64,000 bases of DNA, from contig JBBIIK010000019.1 of assembly GCA_037446555.1 (NCBI GenBank), positions 5,503 through 69,502 of the forward strand. Reading direction: 5' to 3'. The position numbers were made by a program, and so were the translations under genes. Positions 48,713-57,247 of the stretch are shown here, in pieces (the stretch's first letter is position 1; every line of letters begins with the position of its first letter). This DNA is from JANWVO01 sp037446555. Lineage in GTDB: Bacteria > Acidobacteriota > Terriglobia > Bryobacterales > Bryobacteraceae. The notes under the pieces are model-generated. The model was not told the DNA's origin and did not search any database. It saw nothing but the letters and a program-made list of their open reading frames with translations.

Positions 48713-48748
48713 GGAAAATACGCGAAATCGCCGTATCAGGCTGTCCCC
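48701..48748 (-). repeat. Right 48-bp inverted repeat of RAYT element (REP-like)
   Basis: Inverse copy of the left repeat at 47866-47913, differing at two of 48 positions. It ends 2 nt before the stop of the GH3 gene. Confidence 0.85.
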
Positions 48749-48749
48749 C

Positions 48750-50990
48750 TCAGCGGAGGGTGAAGGGGGCGGTGAGGTTGGCGATCTGGACCTTGTAGTC
48801 GCCGGGTTCGAGGATCCATTTGTTGCCGAGACCGACGAAGGAAAGATCTTTGGCTTCGAGGCGGAACTCGACGGTCTTCTGCTCGCCGGGAGCGAGGGCG
48901 ATTTTCTGGAAGCCTTTGAGTTCGCGGTTCGGCGGAGAGACCTGGCGGTAGAGGTCGCTCACAAAGAGCTGGACGACTTCCTTGCCGGGACGCTGGCCGG
49001 TGTTTTTCACCTTGACGGAGATCGTGATGGAACCGGTGCGGGGCATGGTCTGGCTGCTGAGCCGGAGATCGCTATAGGAGAATGTCGTGTAGCTCAAGCC
49101 GTGGCCGAAGGGGAACTCCCAGCCGGTGGGATTGTCGTGGGTGTTTTCGAGCGGCTTGTAGTCGTAGGTGGTGAAGCCGTTCACGTTGCGCGGGTAGCTG
49201 AAGGGCAGCTTGCCGCCAGGGTTGACGTCGCCAAAAAGAACCTCGGCAACGGCGCGGCCGCCTTCGTTGCCAGGGAGTCCGGCCCAGAGAATTGCGCGCG
49301 AGTTCTTCGTGATGGTGCGCAGGACGCGGGGACGGCCGCCGACGATAACCGTGATGACGGGCTTGCCTGTGGCGGCGAGAGCCCCGACGAGCCGGATCTG
49401 CGGCTCGGGCAGGGCAAGGTCTTCGATGTTGCCGGGCGTCTCGCAATAGGAGGGCTCGCCGATGACGGCGACGGCAACGTCCGCGGAGGCAGCCGCAGTG
49501 GCGGCGGCGCGGATGTCGATCTCCTTGTCCCACTCGGCGCCCTTGACGTACTGCACGCTGCCGCCGGCGTTCAGTTGCTGGAGTGCCTTCAGGATGGTGA
49601 GCTTGTCCTTTGGAAACAGCTCTTCTTTGTTGCCCTGCCAGGTGAGGGACCAGCCGCCGTTGAGGACGTGGAGCAGATCGGCGTTGGGGCCGGCGACGAG
49701 AATCTTGCGGCCCTTCTGGAGCGGGAGGGCGCCGTCGTTGTTGAGCAGGACGAGGGCTTCGCGGGCGGCCTCGAGGTTGACGGCGTGAAATTCGGGCTGA
49801 TCGAAGCGCGCTTTCATGGCAGGGTCCGGGCGCGGGCGGTCGAAGAGGCCGAGCTGCATCTTGACGCGGAGGATGCGGCGGACGGCGTCATCGATGCGCG
49901 AGACGGGAACGCTGCCCTCCTTGACGCATTGCAGGAGCAGCTCGGCGAAGCTGAAGTCGTAGGGGACCATGCTCATGTCGACGCCGGCCATGACGGCGAT
50001 GCGGACGGCGTCCTTGGGGGTGGGAGCGACGCGGTCGCGGGTGTGAAGGCGCTTGATGTCCTCCCAATCGCTGACGACGAAGCCGCGGAAGCCCCATTCC
50101 TTCTTGAGGACGCCGTTGATGAGCCAGGAATTGGCGTGGCCGGGGACGCCGCTGATTTCGCCGGAATTGATCATCGCCGTGGGCGCGCCGGCGCGGACGA
50201 CGGCTTCATAGGGAGGGAGGATGACGGAGCGGAGGGTGCGCTCGTCGAGCAAAGCGGGCGTGCGGTCCTTGCCGTTGAAAGGCATGGAGTAGCCGGCGTA
50301 GTGCTTGACGCAAGCGGCGACCTTATCCGGCGCGGAGATGTCCTTGCCCTGGAGGCCTTCCGTGTAGACGGCGCCCATGCGGGAGGCGAGATAGACGTCC
50401 TCGCCGAAGGTCTCCCAGAAGCGCGGCCAAAGGGGCTGGCGGCCGATGTCCTCGACGGGGTAGAAAGTCCAGGGGATGCCAGAGGCGCGCGTCTGGAAGG
50501 CGGAGATTTCGGCGGAGCGGCGTACGAGGTCGAGGTTCCAAGTGGCGGCGGTAGAGATGGCGTTAGGGAACAGCACCGAGCCGAGAGTGTAAGTGGCGCC
50601 GTGGATGGAGTCGATGCCGTAGAGGACGGGGATTTTCAGGCGGGATTTTTCGACGACGTCCTGGATGGCATTCAGGATCTCGTGCCAGTGATCGACGGTA
50701 TAGGCTTCTCCGTTGACGTTGAGGATGGAGCCGACCTTCCACTTGAGGATGGCTTCCTCGAGCTTCTGCGGGTCGAGGCGGTGGTTGCGTCCGACGGCGT
50801 TGGGGACGGAGACGACGTCGATGGTGACCTGCGTCATCTGGCCGACCTTTTCCTCAAGCGTCATCTGGCGCAGGAAGCTTTCGATTTTCGCTTCAGGACC
50901 GGCAGCGGCGGGGCGGCGCCGCTGAGGCTGCCAGCCGGGCAGGGGGAGCACGGCGGCAAGAAGGAGCGCAAGGATCCATTTCCGGGACAT
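48750..50990 (-). CDS. bglX: Beta-glucosidase, glycoside hydrolase family 3, exported (BglX type)
   Basis: A 746-residue enzyme with a signal peptide (MSRKWILALLLAAVLPLPGW). The barrel domain has KHYAGYS (K229, H230) and the nucleophile D308 in VVSDWED; the second alpha/beta domain and a C-terminal fibronectin-III-like domain (TGSITISVKVKNTGQRPGKE) follow, ending with a short sandwich. It releases glucose from beta-linked oligosaccharides. The start ATG at 50990 follows GGGAG; the longer frame upstream belongs to the neighbour's shadow. The right repeat of the RAYT element ends just at its stop codon, so that element lies downstream. Confidence 0.93.
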   Translation of the reverse strand: MSRKWILALLLAAVLPLPGWQPQRRRPAAAGPEAKIESFLRQMTLEEKVGQMTQVTIDVVSVPNAVGRNHRLDPQKLEEAILKWKVGSILNVNGEAYTVDHWHEILNAIQDVVEKSRLKIPVLYGIDSIHGATYTLGSVLFPNAISTAATWNLDLVRRSAEISAFQTRASGIPWTFYPVEDIGRQPLWPRFWETFGEDVYLASRMGAVYTEGLQGKDISAPDKVAACVKHYAGYSMPFNGKDRTPALLDERTLRSVILPPYEAVVRAGAPTAMINSGEISGVPGHANSWLINGVLKKEWGFRGFVVSDWEDIKRLHTRDRVAPTPKDAVRIAVMAGVDMSMVPYDFSFAELLLQCVKEGSVPVSRIDDAVRRILRVKMQLGLFDRPRPDPAMKARFDQPEFHAVNLEAAREALVLLNNDGALPLQKGRKILVAGPNADLLHVLNGGWSLTWQGNKEELFPKDKLTILKALQQLNAGGSVQYVKGAEWDKEIDIRAAATAAASADVAVAVIGEPSYCETPGNIEDLALPEPQIRLVGALAATGKPVITVIVGGRPRVLRTITKNSRAILWAGLPGNEGGRAVAEVLFGDVNPGGKLPFSYPRNVNGFTTYDYKPLENTHDNPTGWEFPFGHGLSYTTFSYSDLRLSSQTMPRTGSITISVKVKNTGQRPGKEVVQLFVSDLYRQVSPPNRELKGFQKIALAPGEQKTVEFRLEAKDLSFVGLGNKWILEPGDYKVQIANLTAPFTLR

Positions 50991-51039
50991 AGCGCTCCCA
51001 TTTTCCTGAATCGCGGCGGGCGGGTGCAATGAGGGAGGG

Positions 51040-53046
51040 CTATTGCTGCTTCTGGCTCCAGCCCCCGGCCCAGGATTTTTGCGGCTGCGGGGCGGGGGCG
51101 GCTTTGCCGCGCTTCTCGAGATCGGCGGTGACGAAGCGGTACAGGGACTCGAGGAGGGCGGCGCGGGGGAAGGGTTCGCCCATGACGAGCGCCATGTTGA
51201 GGTGGTCGCTCCACGCCATGCCAAGGTAGGTGGATTCCGGGATGATCTGATCCATGCGGAGAAGCTGCCCGTCGTTTTTCTGATCCCACGCAGAGAGCAT
51301 GCGCCATGTCTGGGCGGCGTTCTTGGGCACCCGGTCCGGGTGGATGATGGCGGCGAGCGAGTAGGTGGGGACATTGGAGTGGGGGTGGGCGGAGAGGAAG
51401 CGGCGGCGGACGTCCTGCTTGAGGCTCTTGAAGCCCTCGGCGGGGTTGCCCTTGCAGCCGGCGCGGTCCTTGACCTTGCCCATCCACGCGTCGAGCTGCA
51501 TCGGGAGGGAATCCGCGATGGGAGAGCCGCCGCTGGCTCCGGCGGTGCTGATGAAGGCAGCGACCTTTTCGCGGATGGCGGGGTAGAGGGCGAGGGCAGT
51601 CATGATGTCGGGCGTGCCCTTGCTGTAGCCGACGAGGAGGAAGGGGCGCTTGTCGCCGAGCCACTTTTCCTCGATGTAACCGGCGATGAGCTTTGCGTTG
51701 TCCTCGCTGGAATCGTTGGGGACCGAGAGGATGTCGGTGGACACGCCGTATTTTTCGGCGAGAACCTTGCGTCCGACGGCGTAGGCGGGGTTGTCCGAGA
51801 CGCAGGTGTTGAAGATGCCGGGAATGACGAGGAGGCGGTAGGCGCGGGAGAGTTCGCCGAGGGGGAGATCTTCGCGGCCCGGGGTTTCGAGCCAGCGGGA
51901 GCAAGGGGAGAGGTCTTCGCCGTCGGGGTTGTTTTGCTTGAGGACGGAGCAGAAAAGATCGGAGAATTCGCGGGCGCGGTTGCCGCTATCGGGGCGCAAA
52001 TAGATGACGAGGATCCGGCCATCGGAGAAGTAATCCTGGCCGTGGGCGGTTTTGGCTTTTGTGACGGTGTTCTTGGGAGAGACGTATGTGGTCTTGACCA
52101 CCTGCCCGCTGTGCTTGAGAGTCTCGCCGATGAATTCGCGTTCCTTGTCGGTATCGGGGTCGATGCGGTGGGTGACGCCGCCGGTGCGCTGGTCGCGGTC
52201 GAAGCCGACATCGTGGGTGCCGGCGCCGACCCAGAGGGTGAGGCCGCCGACGTCGAAGGGGGCTTTCCAGATGCGGAAGTGGTGGCGTTCGGCGACGGTC
52301 ATTACGGGATCGCTCATGGCGAAGCCGTAGTCCTGGGGGCGCCCGAAGACATACAGCTCGCTCATGGGCATGGTGAGGTAGGCCTGGCGGGCGAAGGTGC
52401 CGAGGGCGCCGCGGAGGATGGAGTCCTTGACGGAGCGGTCGACGACGACCCAGCCGACGTCGAGGAGGGCTCGCTTGACCTGTTCTTCCGCGCCGAGGAT
52501 GAGGAAGTTGACGCGGTCGCCTTCGAGGCCGTCCTTGTCGACGACGCGGCGGGGGATTTTATCCAGAATTTCTTCAGTAATCTGGGGCAATTCTCCCTCG
52601 AATTTCTGGATGGATTCGCCAGCTTTTTCGAGGATTTCCACGACGACGGAGTACTGGCCGGAGGAGGGGGAGGAGTTTTGGTTGATGCCGAGGAAGAGGC
52701 GGCCGGAGACGGTCATGCGGCTTTCGCGGCGGGCGCCGATGAGGAAGGGGCGGGCGGCGCCGCCCTGACCGACGCGGCCGATGAGGGCGCCGCGGCCGGC
52801 GTCATTGAGGGGCATGGCGCGGACGAGGTCCATCCAGCCGCGGCGGAGGCCCTCGGGGGTGGCGTCCTGGCGGGCGTCGGCATACTTGAGGGCGCCTTCC
52901 GCTGTGATGCGGACGAGGTCGCCGGCGTTGACGTCGATGCCGGTGTCGACCCAAGTGTCTTTGCCGTCGAGGGTGATGGTTTTCTTTTGCGCCGGGGCGG
53001 GAGCGGCGAATACGGAGGCGAGAGCGAGGGCGAGGATGGTTCTCAT
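51040..53046 (-). CDS. Exported three-domain protein: PA-IL-like sugar-binding fold, LssY_C domain, alpha/beta hydrolase
   Basis: A 668-residue protein with a signal peptide (MRTILALALASVFAAPAPA). Residues about 22-150 form a beta-sandwich like the PA-IL lectin-type domain (TITLDGKDTWVDTGIDVNAGD ... RLFLGINQNSSPSSGQYSV, split). Residues about 185-330 match the LssY C-terminal domain (ILGAEEQVKRALLDVGW, MSELYVFGRPQDYGFAM, WVGAGTHDVGFDRDQ). The end contains an alpha/beta hydrolase motif GYSKG (nucleophile Ser) with conserved residues after it, so the protein may be an esterase. AGGAGG precedes the ATG, which overlaps the upstream stop (ATGA). Confidence 0.75.
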   Translation of the reverse strand: MRTILALALASVFAAPAPAQKKTITLDGKDTWVDTGIDVNAGDLVRITAEGALKYADARQDATPEGLRRGWMDLVRAMPLNDAGRGALIGRVGQGGAARPFLIGARRESRMTVSGRLFLGINQNSSPSSGQYSVVVEILEKAGESIQKFEGELPQITEEILDKIPRRVVDKDGLEGDRVNFLILGAEEQVKRALLDVGWVVVDRSVKDSILRGALGTFARQAYLTMPMSELYVFGRPQDYGFAMSDPVMTVAERHHFRIWKAPFDVGGLTLWVGAGTHDVGFDRDQRTGGVTHRIDPDTDKEREFIGETLKHSGQVVKTTYVSPKNTVTKAKTAHGQDYFSDGRILVIYLRPDSGNRAREFSDLFCSVLKQNNPDGEDLSPCSRWLETPGREDLPLGELSRAYRLLVIPGIFNTCVSDNPAYAVGRKVLAEKYGVSTDILSVPNDSSEDNAKLIAGYIEEKWLGDKRPFLLVGYSKGTPDIMTALALYPAIREKVAAFISTAGASGGSPIADSLPMQLDAWMGKVKDRAGCKGNPAEGFKSLKQDVRRRFLSAHPHSNVPTYSLAAIIHPDRVPKNAAQTWRMLSAWDQKNDGQLLRMDQIIPESTYLGMAWSDHLNMALVMGEPFPRAALLESLYRFVTADLEKRGKAAPAPQPQKSWAGGWSQKQQ

Positions 53047-53624
53047 CGTGGCTCCTCCTGTGCGGCAGCGGGTTCGGCGGCGGCCGGGCCTGCGGTTTTC
53101 CGTGATTTCCATTCTTGCATTCTTTTCTGGCATTCGAGCAGGAAGCGGGCGCGATCGGGGTGCCGGGGGTTGTGGCGGATGTGGGAGACGGGCGAGGAAA
53201 CGACGACGACCTGGGAAGGGAGGCCGAACCAGCGGCCGATGCCGAGGAACTCGCGTTTGACAGAGACGGACTGGACCTCGCTCCAGAGTATGCGGGTCTT
53301 GCCGAGGCCGAAGAGGCGGCGCTGTTCCAGGCCGACAGGCCCGCAGACGATTTCGCGGGGCCAGCAGGCGAGGAGCCACAGGGCGAGAGCGGCGAGGGTG
53401 GCGCGTTCGGCGAGGGGCGCAGGGGCGCCGGGGGGATCGAACCAGACGGAAAGGAGGACGGTGAGGAGGAGGACGAAGAGCGCCGCGCCGATCAGGATGC
53501 GAGTGAGCCAAAGCCCTGGGAAGCGAAGCAACTCGGGACGGCGACGATCCCAATAGGAGGCCACGAGCCCATTCTGCCAAAGCGGGCGCGCCGCCGAGCG
53601 CGGAGTGGGGGACAATCGAATCAT
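53043..53624 (-). CDS. Membrane-anchored bacterial PH-like domain protein
   Basis: A 193-residue protein: two membrane helices (about 40-62 and 72-92), then a beta-rich segment (LEQRRLFGLGKTRILWSEVQ, then VKREFLGIG and VVVVSSPVSHI) that reads as a small PH-like domain of the kind in the bPH families, and an Ala/Glu-rich tail. Function unknown. The ATG at 53624 overlaps the polA start codon on the other strand (53623-53625), which leaves no promoter room; an in-frame GTG at 53564 is an alternative start. It is translationally coupled to the LssY_C gene. Confidence 0.6.
   Translation of the reverse strand: MIRLSPTPRSAARPLWQNGLVASYWDRRRPELLRFPGLWLTRILIGAALFVLLLTVLLSVWFDPPGAPAPLAERATLAALALWLLACWPREIVCGPVGLEQRRLFGLGKTRILWSEVQSVSVKREFLGIGRWFGLPSQVVVVSSPVSHIRHNPRHPDRARFLLECQKRMQEWKSRKTAGPAAAEPAAAQEEPR
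53611..53616 (+). promoter_or_regulatory. Candidate -10 box of a leaderless polA transcript
   Basis: GACAAT lies 6 nt before the polA ATG at 53623 with no ribosome site, the same spacing as at five other starts in the window. Confidence 0.3.
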
Positions 53625-55974
53625 GCCGCGGTTGTTCCTGGTGGATGCGTTCAACCTGATTTTCCGCGCCTATCATGCGCGGCAGCGGACGGGGGCGCCG
53701 CCGATGCGGACGTCGCGGGGCTCGTCGACGGAGGCGATCTACATTTTTCACAACATGATCCGGCGGCTGCAGAAGCAGTACGCGCCGGAGTATCTGGCGG
53801 CGGTGTTCGAGAGCGAGGGACCGACGTTCCGGGACCAGGCGTATGCGGCTTACAAGGCGAACCGCGCGGAGACGCCGCCGGAGCTGATCGAGCAGATTCC
53901 GGCAATCGAGCGGATGCTGGGGGCGATGCGGGCGCCGGTGCTGAAGACGGAGGGCTACGAGGCGGACGACGTGATCGGGTCGGTGGCGCGGAAGGCGGCG
54001 GCAGGGCTGGAGGTGTGGATGATCAGCTCGGACAAGGACCTGCTGCAGCTGGTGGGGGACGGCATCCGGATGATGGACCCGATGAAGAACGACACGGTGT
54101 ACGATCCGGCGAAAGTGGAAGAGTTCAAGGGTGTGCCGCCGGAGCGGATTGCGGACCTGCTGGCGCTGGTGGGGGACACGTCGGACAACATTCCGGGGGC
54201 GCCGGGGATCGGGGAGAAGGGCGCGGTGCAGCTGCTGCGGGAGTACGGGAGCTTGGAGGCGTTGCTGGAGCGGGCGGCGGAGGTGGGGAAGAAGTCGTAC
54301 CGGGAGAGCCTGCTCGAAAACCGTGAGCAGATCGAGCTGTCGAAGCGGCTGGCGACGATCGAGACGGACGTGCCGCTGGAGGTGGATCTGGAGGCACTGC
54401 GGGTGCAGCCGCCGGACGTGGAGGCGCTGGCGGCATTTTACCGGGAGTACGAGTTTCTGAGCTTTCTGAAGGAGCTGCAACTGCCGGCGGCGGAGGGCGG
54501 GGCGGCGGAAGAGGAGGCGGAGGAAGAGCCGGACACGGCAGTGTTCTACGACTGGAAGGCGGCGGGGTGCCCGGAGACGGGCAAGCCGGTGGAGGACGTG
54601 CTGCTGTATGCGTTTCTGGTGCTGGCGGACCCGACGGCGTGCGCGCTGGACTCGCTGATCGCGCGGTATCTGGAGCGGGCGCCGGCGACGCGGGAAGAGA
54701 CGCTGCGGGCGCTGGCGCGGCGGCTGCGCCCGCTGGTGACGGGGGATTTGAGAAGGCTGTACGAGGAGGTGGATGTGCCGCTGATGCCAGTGCTGCTGCG
54801 GATGGAGCGCACCGGGGTGCGGATCGACACGGAGCGGCTGGCGGCGCTCTCGCGGGAGATGGAGGCGCGGCTGGGGCAATTGACGGAGGAGATCCACGCG
54901 CTGGTGGGGATGCCTTTCAACATCAACAGCCCAAAACAATTGGGGGAGGTTTTGTTTGAGAGGCTGGGGCTGCAGCCGCAGGGGAAGACGACGAAGACGA
55001 AGGCATACTCGACATCGGCGGACGTGCTGGAGGCGCTTGCCGGGGCGCATCCGGTCGTGGGGCGGATCCTGGAGTACCGGCAGGTGTCGAAGCTGAAGGG
55101 GACGTACGTGGACGCACTGCCGCAACTGATCTCGCCGGAAGACGGGCGGCTGCACACGACGTTCAATCCGGCGGGGGCGGCGACGGGGAGGCTTTCGAGC
55201 GCCGATCCGAATTTGCAGAACATCCCGGTGCGGACGGAGCTGGGGCGGGAGATCCGGTCGTGTTTCGTGCCGGAGAGCGGGTGGGTGCTGCTTTCGGCGG
55301 ACTATTCGCAGATCGAGCTGCGGCTGCTGGCGCATTTTTCGGGCGACGCGGCGCTGGTGGAGGCGTTCCGGAACAACGAGGACATCCACACGCGGACGGC
55401 GAGCGAGATTCACGGGGTGCCGCCGCTGATGGTGACGCCGGAGATGCGGCGTGCGGCGAAGGCGGTGAATTTCGGGATCGTGTACGGGCAGACGCCGTTC
55501 GGGCTGGCGCAGCAGCTGGGGATCGCGCAGGAGGAGGCGCGGGAGTACATTCAGAGGTACTTCGAGCGGTATCCGGGCGTGCGGATGTGGATCGGCCGGA
55601 CGGTGGAGGAGGCGCGGGAGCGGGGCTACACGCTGACGCTGTGGGGGCGGCGGCGCCCGATTCCGGACATCGCGTCGAAGAACCCGAATGCGCGGGCATT
55701 CGCCGAGCGCACGGCGGTGAATACGCCGCTGCAGGGGACGGCGGCGGACCTGATGCGGAAGGCGATGATCGTGGTGGATGAGGAGCTGCGGCGGCGGGGC
55801 TGGAGATCGCGGCTGCTGCTGCAGGTGCATGACGAGCTGGTGCTGGAGTGCCCGCCGGAGGAGCTGGAAGAGGCGCGGGCGATGGTGAAGCGGGCGATGG
55901 AGGGAGTGGAGAAGCTGTCGGTGCCGCTGCTGGCGGAGACGGCGTCGGGACCGAACTGGCGAGACGTGGAATGA
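53623..55974 (+). CDS. polA: DNA polymerase I, without a functional 3'-5' proofreading domain
   Basis: A 783-residue polymerase. The 5' nuclease domain (1-285) has LFLVDAFNLIFRAYHA, EGYEADDVIG, MISSDKDLLQLV and GDTSDNIPGAPGIGEKG. The middle region, normally about 190 residues, is cut to about 80 (around 300-380): only the DVLLYAFLVLADPT part remains and the catalytic D-x-E is missing. The polymerase domain has motif A SADYSQIELRLLAHFSGD, motif B RRAAKAVNFGIVYGQT and motif C LLQVHDELVLE. This resembles Taq/Bst polymerases. The stop overlaps the ATG of a DEDD exonuclease gene (ATGA), so the two are made together. Confidence 0.94.
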   Translation: MPRLFLVDAFNLIFRAYHARQRTGAPPMRTSRGSSTEAIYIFHNMIRRLQKQYAPEYLAAVFESEGPTFRDQAYAAYKANRAETPPELIEQIPAIERMLGAMRAPVLKTEGYEADDVIGSVARKAAAGLEVWMISSDKDLLQLVGDGIRMMDPMKNDTVYDPAKVEEFKGVPPERIADLLALVGDTSDNIPGAPGIGEKGAVQLLREYGSLEALLERAAEVGKKSYRESLLENREQIELSKRLATIETDVPLEVDLEALRVQPPDVEALAAFYREYEFLSFLKELQLPAAEGGAAEEEAEEEPDTAVFYDWKAAGCPETGKPVEDVLLYAFLVLADPTACALDSLIARYLERAPATREETLRALARRLRPLVTGDLRRLYEEVDVPLMPVLLRMERTGVRIDTERLAALSREMEARLGQLTEEIHALVGMPFNINSPKQLGEVLFERLGLQPQGKTTKTKAYSTSADVLEALAGAHPVVGRILEYRQVSKLKGTYVDALPQLISPEDGRLHTTFNPAGAATGRLSSADPNLQNIPVRTELGREIRSCFVPESGWVLLSADYSQIELRLLAHFSGDAALVEAFRNNEDIHTRTASEIHGVPPLMVTPEMRRAAKAVNFGIVYGQTPFGLAQQLGIAQEEAREYIQRYFERYPGVRMWIGRTVEEARERGYTLTLWGRRRPIPDIASKNPNARAFAERTAVNTPLQGTAADLMRKAMIVVDEELRRRGWRSRLLLQVHDELVLECPPEELEEARAMVKRAMEGVEKLSVPLLAETASGPNWRDVE

Positions 55975-57179
55975 ACGAGCTGCTGCGGAAACAGCTGGAG
56001 CAGTTGCGGCGGAAGATTGCGCGGATCGAGGCGCGGGGCGCGGCGCGACCGGCGTGGGCGGAGATGCCGAAGGAGCTGGGCAGCGCGGTGGAGACTGCGC
56101 TGGGAGCGCACTGGGAGCTGGAGCGGCGGTGGGCGGCGCACCACCGGCACGGCAACGCGGACGTGGGGGCGCTGGCGGACTTGCCGCGAGACCTGCTGGC
56201 GGCGCTGGAGCCGGAGGCGGCGGACTGCCCGCCGGAGGAGTGGGTGTTTCTGGACACGGAGACCAGCGGGCTCGCCGGGGGCAGCGGGACGTTTGCGTTT
56301 CTGGTGGGCACGGGGCATGCGACGGCGGGCGGGTTCGTGGTGCGGCAGTTTTTCATGCGGGAACCGGGCGAGGAGCCGTCGATGCTGGAGGCGCTGGCGC
56401 GGCATCTGGAGCGGTTCCGGGTGGTGGTGACCTACAACGGGAAGGCGTTCGACGTGCCGCTGCTGGAGACGCGGTACCGGCTGGCGCGGCAGCGCGTGCC
56501 GTTCGGGCGGATGGCGCATGTCGACCTGCTGCATTCGGCGCGCAGGCTGTGGCGGCTGGCGCTGGAGTCGTGCCGGCTGATGGAGCTGGAGGCGCGGGTG
56601 CTGGGGTTCGAGAGGGAGGGCGATCCGGGCGGGGCGGTGATTCCGAGGCTGTACCTGGAGTTCTTGCGGACGGGGAATTCCCGCCCGATGACGCCGGTGT
56701 TCACGCACAATGCGTACGACATTCTGTCGCTGGCGTGCCTGACGGCGGTGGTGCCGACGGCGTTCCGCGATCCGTCGCAGCTGGCGCATCCGGCGGAGAT
56801 GGCGGCGCTGGCGCGGTATTTTCAGCGCGAGGGGAGGCTGGAGGAGGCGCTGCGGCTGCTGGGCGAGGCGCTGCGGAGGAACCTGCCGGAGCCACTGCTG
56901 TGGGAGGCGTTATGGCAGGCGGCGGAGATGGAGAGGAAGCTGGGGCGGCTGGACGCGGCGGTGGCGCGGTGGTCGGAGCTGTCGACGATCCGGAACCCGT
57001 GGCAGGCGAAGGCGCTCGAGAAGTTGTCGTCGCACTACGAGCGCCGCGAGAAGAACGCGGCGCTGGCGCTGGAGATGGCGCTGGCGGCGCAAGCGATCGA
57101 GCCGGGCGAGGCGCTGGAGAGGCGGGTGCGGCGGCTGCGGGAGAAGGCATCGGCGCCGCGGGCGGGGCGGCTGCTGTAA
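55971..57179 (+). CDS. YprB-type ribonuclease H-like 3'-5' exonuclease with TPR-like C terminus
   Basis: A 402-residue protein. The exonuclease fold has all four acidic residues: D95 and E97 in FLDTETSG, D161 in TYNGKAFDVP, and D250 in THNAYDIL (with H246). Helical repeats (about 270-380: ALARYFQREGRLEEALRLL, ALWQAAEMERKLGRLDAAV, ALEKLSSHYERRE) form a TPR-like tail. The best match is the YprB branch of DEDD nucleases, of unknown cellular role. It is translationally coupled to polA by an ATGA overlap, which suggests that it acts with the polymerase. A longer frame upstream is out of the family and lies within polA. Confidence 0.85.
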   Translation: MNELLRKQLEQLRRKIARIEARGAARPAWAEMPKELGSAVETALGAHWELERRWAAHHRHGNADVGALADLPRDLLAALEPEAADCPPEEWVFLDTETSGLAGGSGTFAFLVGTGHATAGGFVVRQFFMREPGEEPSMLEALARHLERFRVVVTYNGKAFDVPLLETRYRLARQRVPFGRMAHVDLLHSARRLWRLALESCRLMELEARVLGFEREGDPGGAVIPRLYLEFLRTGNSRPMTPVFTHNAYDILSLACLTAVVPTAFRDPSQLAHPAEMAALARYFQREGRLEEALRLLGEALRRNLPEPLLWEALWQAAEMERKLGRLDAAVARWSELSTIRNPWQAKALEKLSSHYERREKNAALALEMALAAQAIEPGEALERRVRRLREKASAPRAGRLL

Positions 57180-57186
57180 TCGCCGG

Positions 57187-57224
57187 AAAAAAACGGCGCC
57201 GCACACTGAGGAGCGCGCGGCGCC
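57187..57224 (-). terminator. Rho-independent terminator
   Basis: On the minus strand, an 8-bp stem (GGCGCCGC at 57195-57202 with GCGGCGCC at 57217-57224, 14-nt loop) is followed by a run of seven T (57187-57193 on the plus strand). It lies 24 nt after the stop of the four-repeat protein gene and ends that unit; it also faces the end of the exonuclease gene. Confidence 0.75.
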
Positions 57225-57247
57225 TTCCCTTCCAGGCACAAGGAGGT

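Larger units (their letters stand above)
47866..48748. mobile_element. REP-associated (RAYT) transposase element
   Basis: An 883-bp unit: two nearly identical inverted repeats bracket one Y1-type transposase gene. The enclosed DNA is C-rich on the plus strand, opposite to the G-rich composition of the DNA around it, which fits insertion from elsewhere or in the other orientation. No target-site duplication was found outside the repeats. Confidence 0.75.

Noticed and set aside
51040..55830. 1596-residue open frame on the minus strand running across polA
   Set aside because: Only the 3' part (51040-53046) is a real gene with its own ribosome site and signal peptide; the rest is the shadow of polA and its neighbour.
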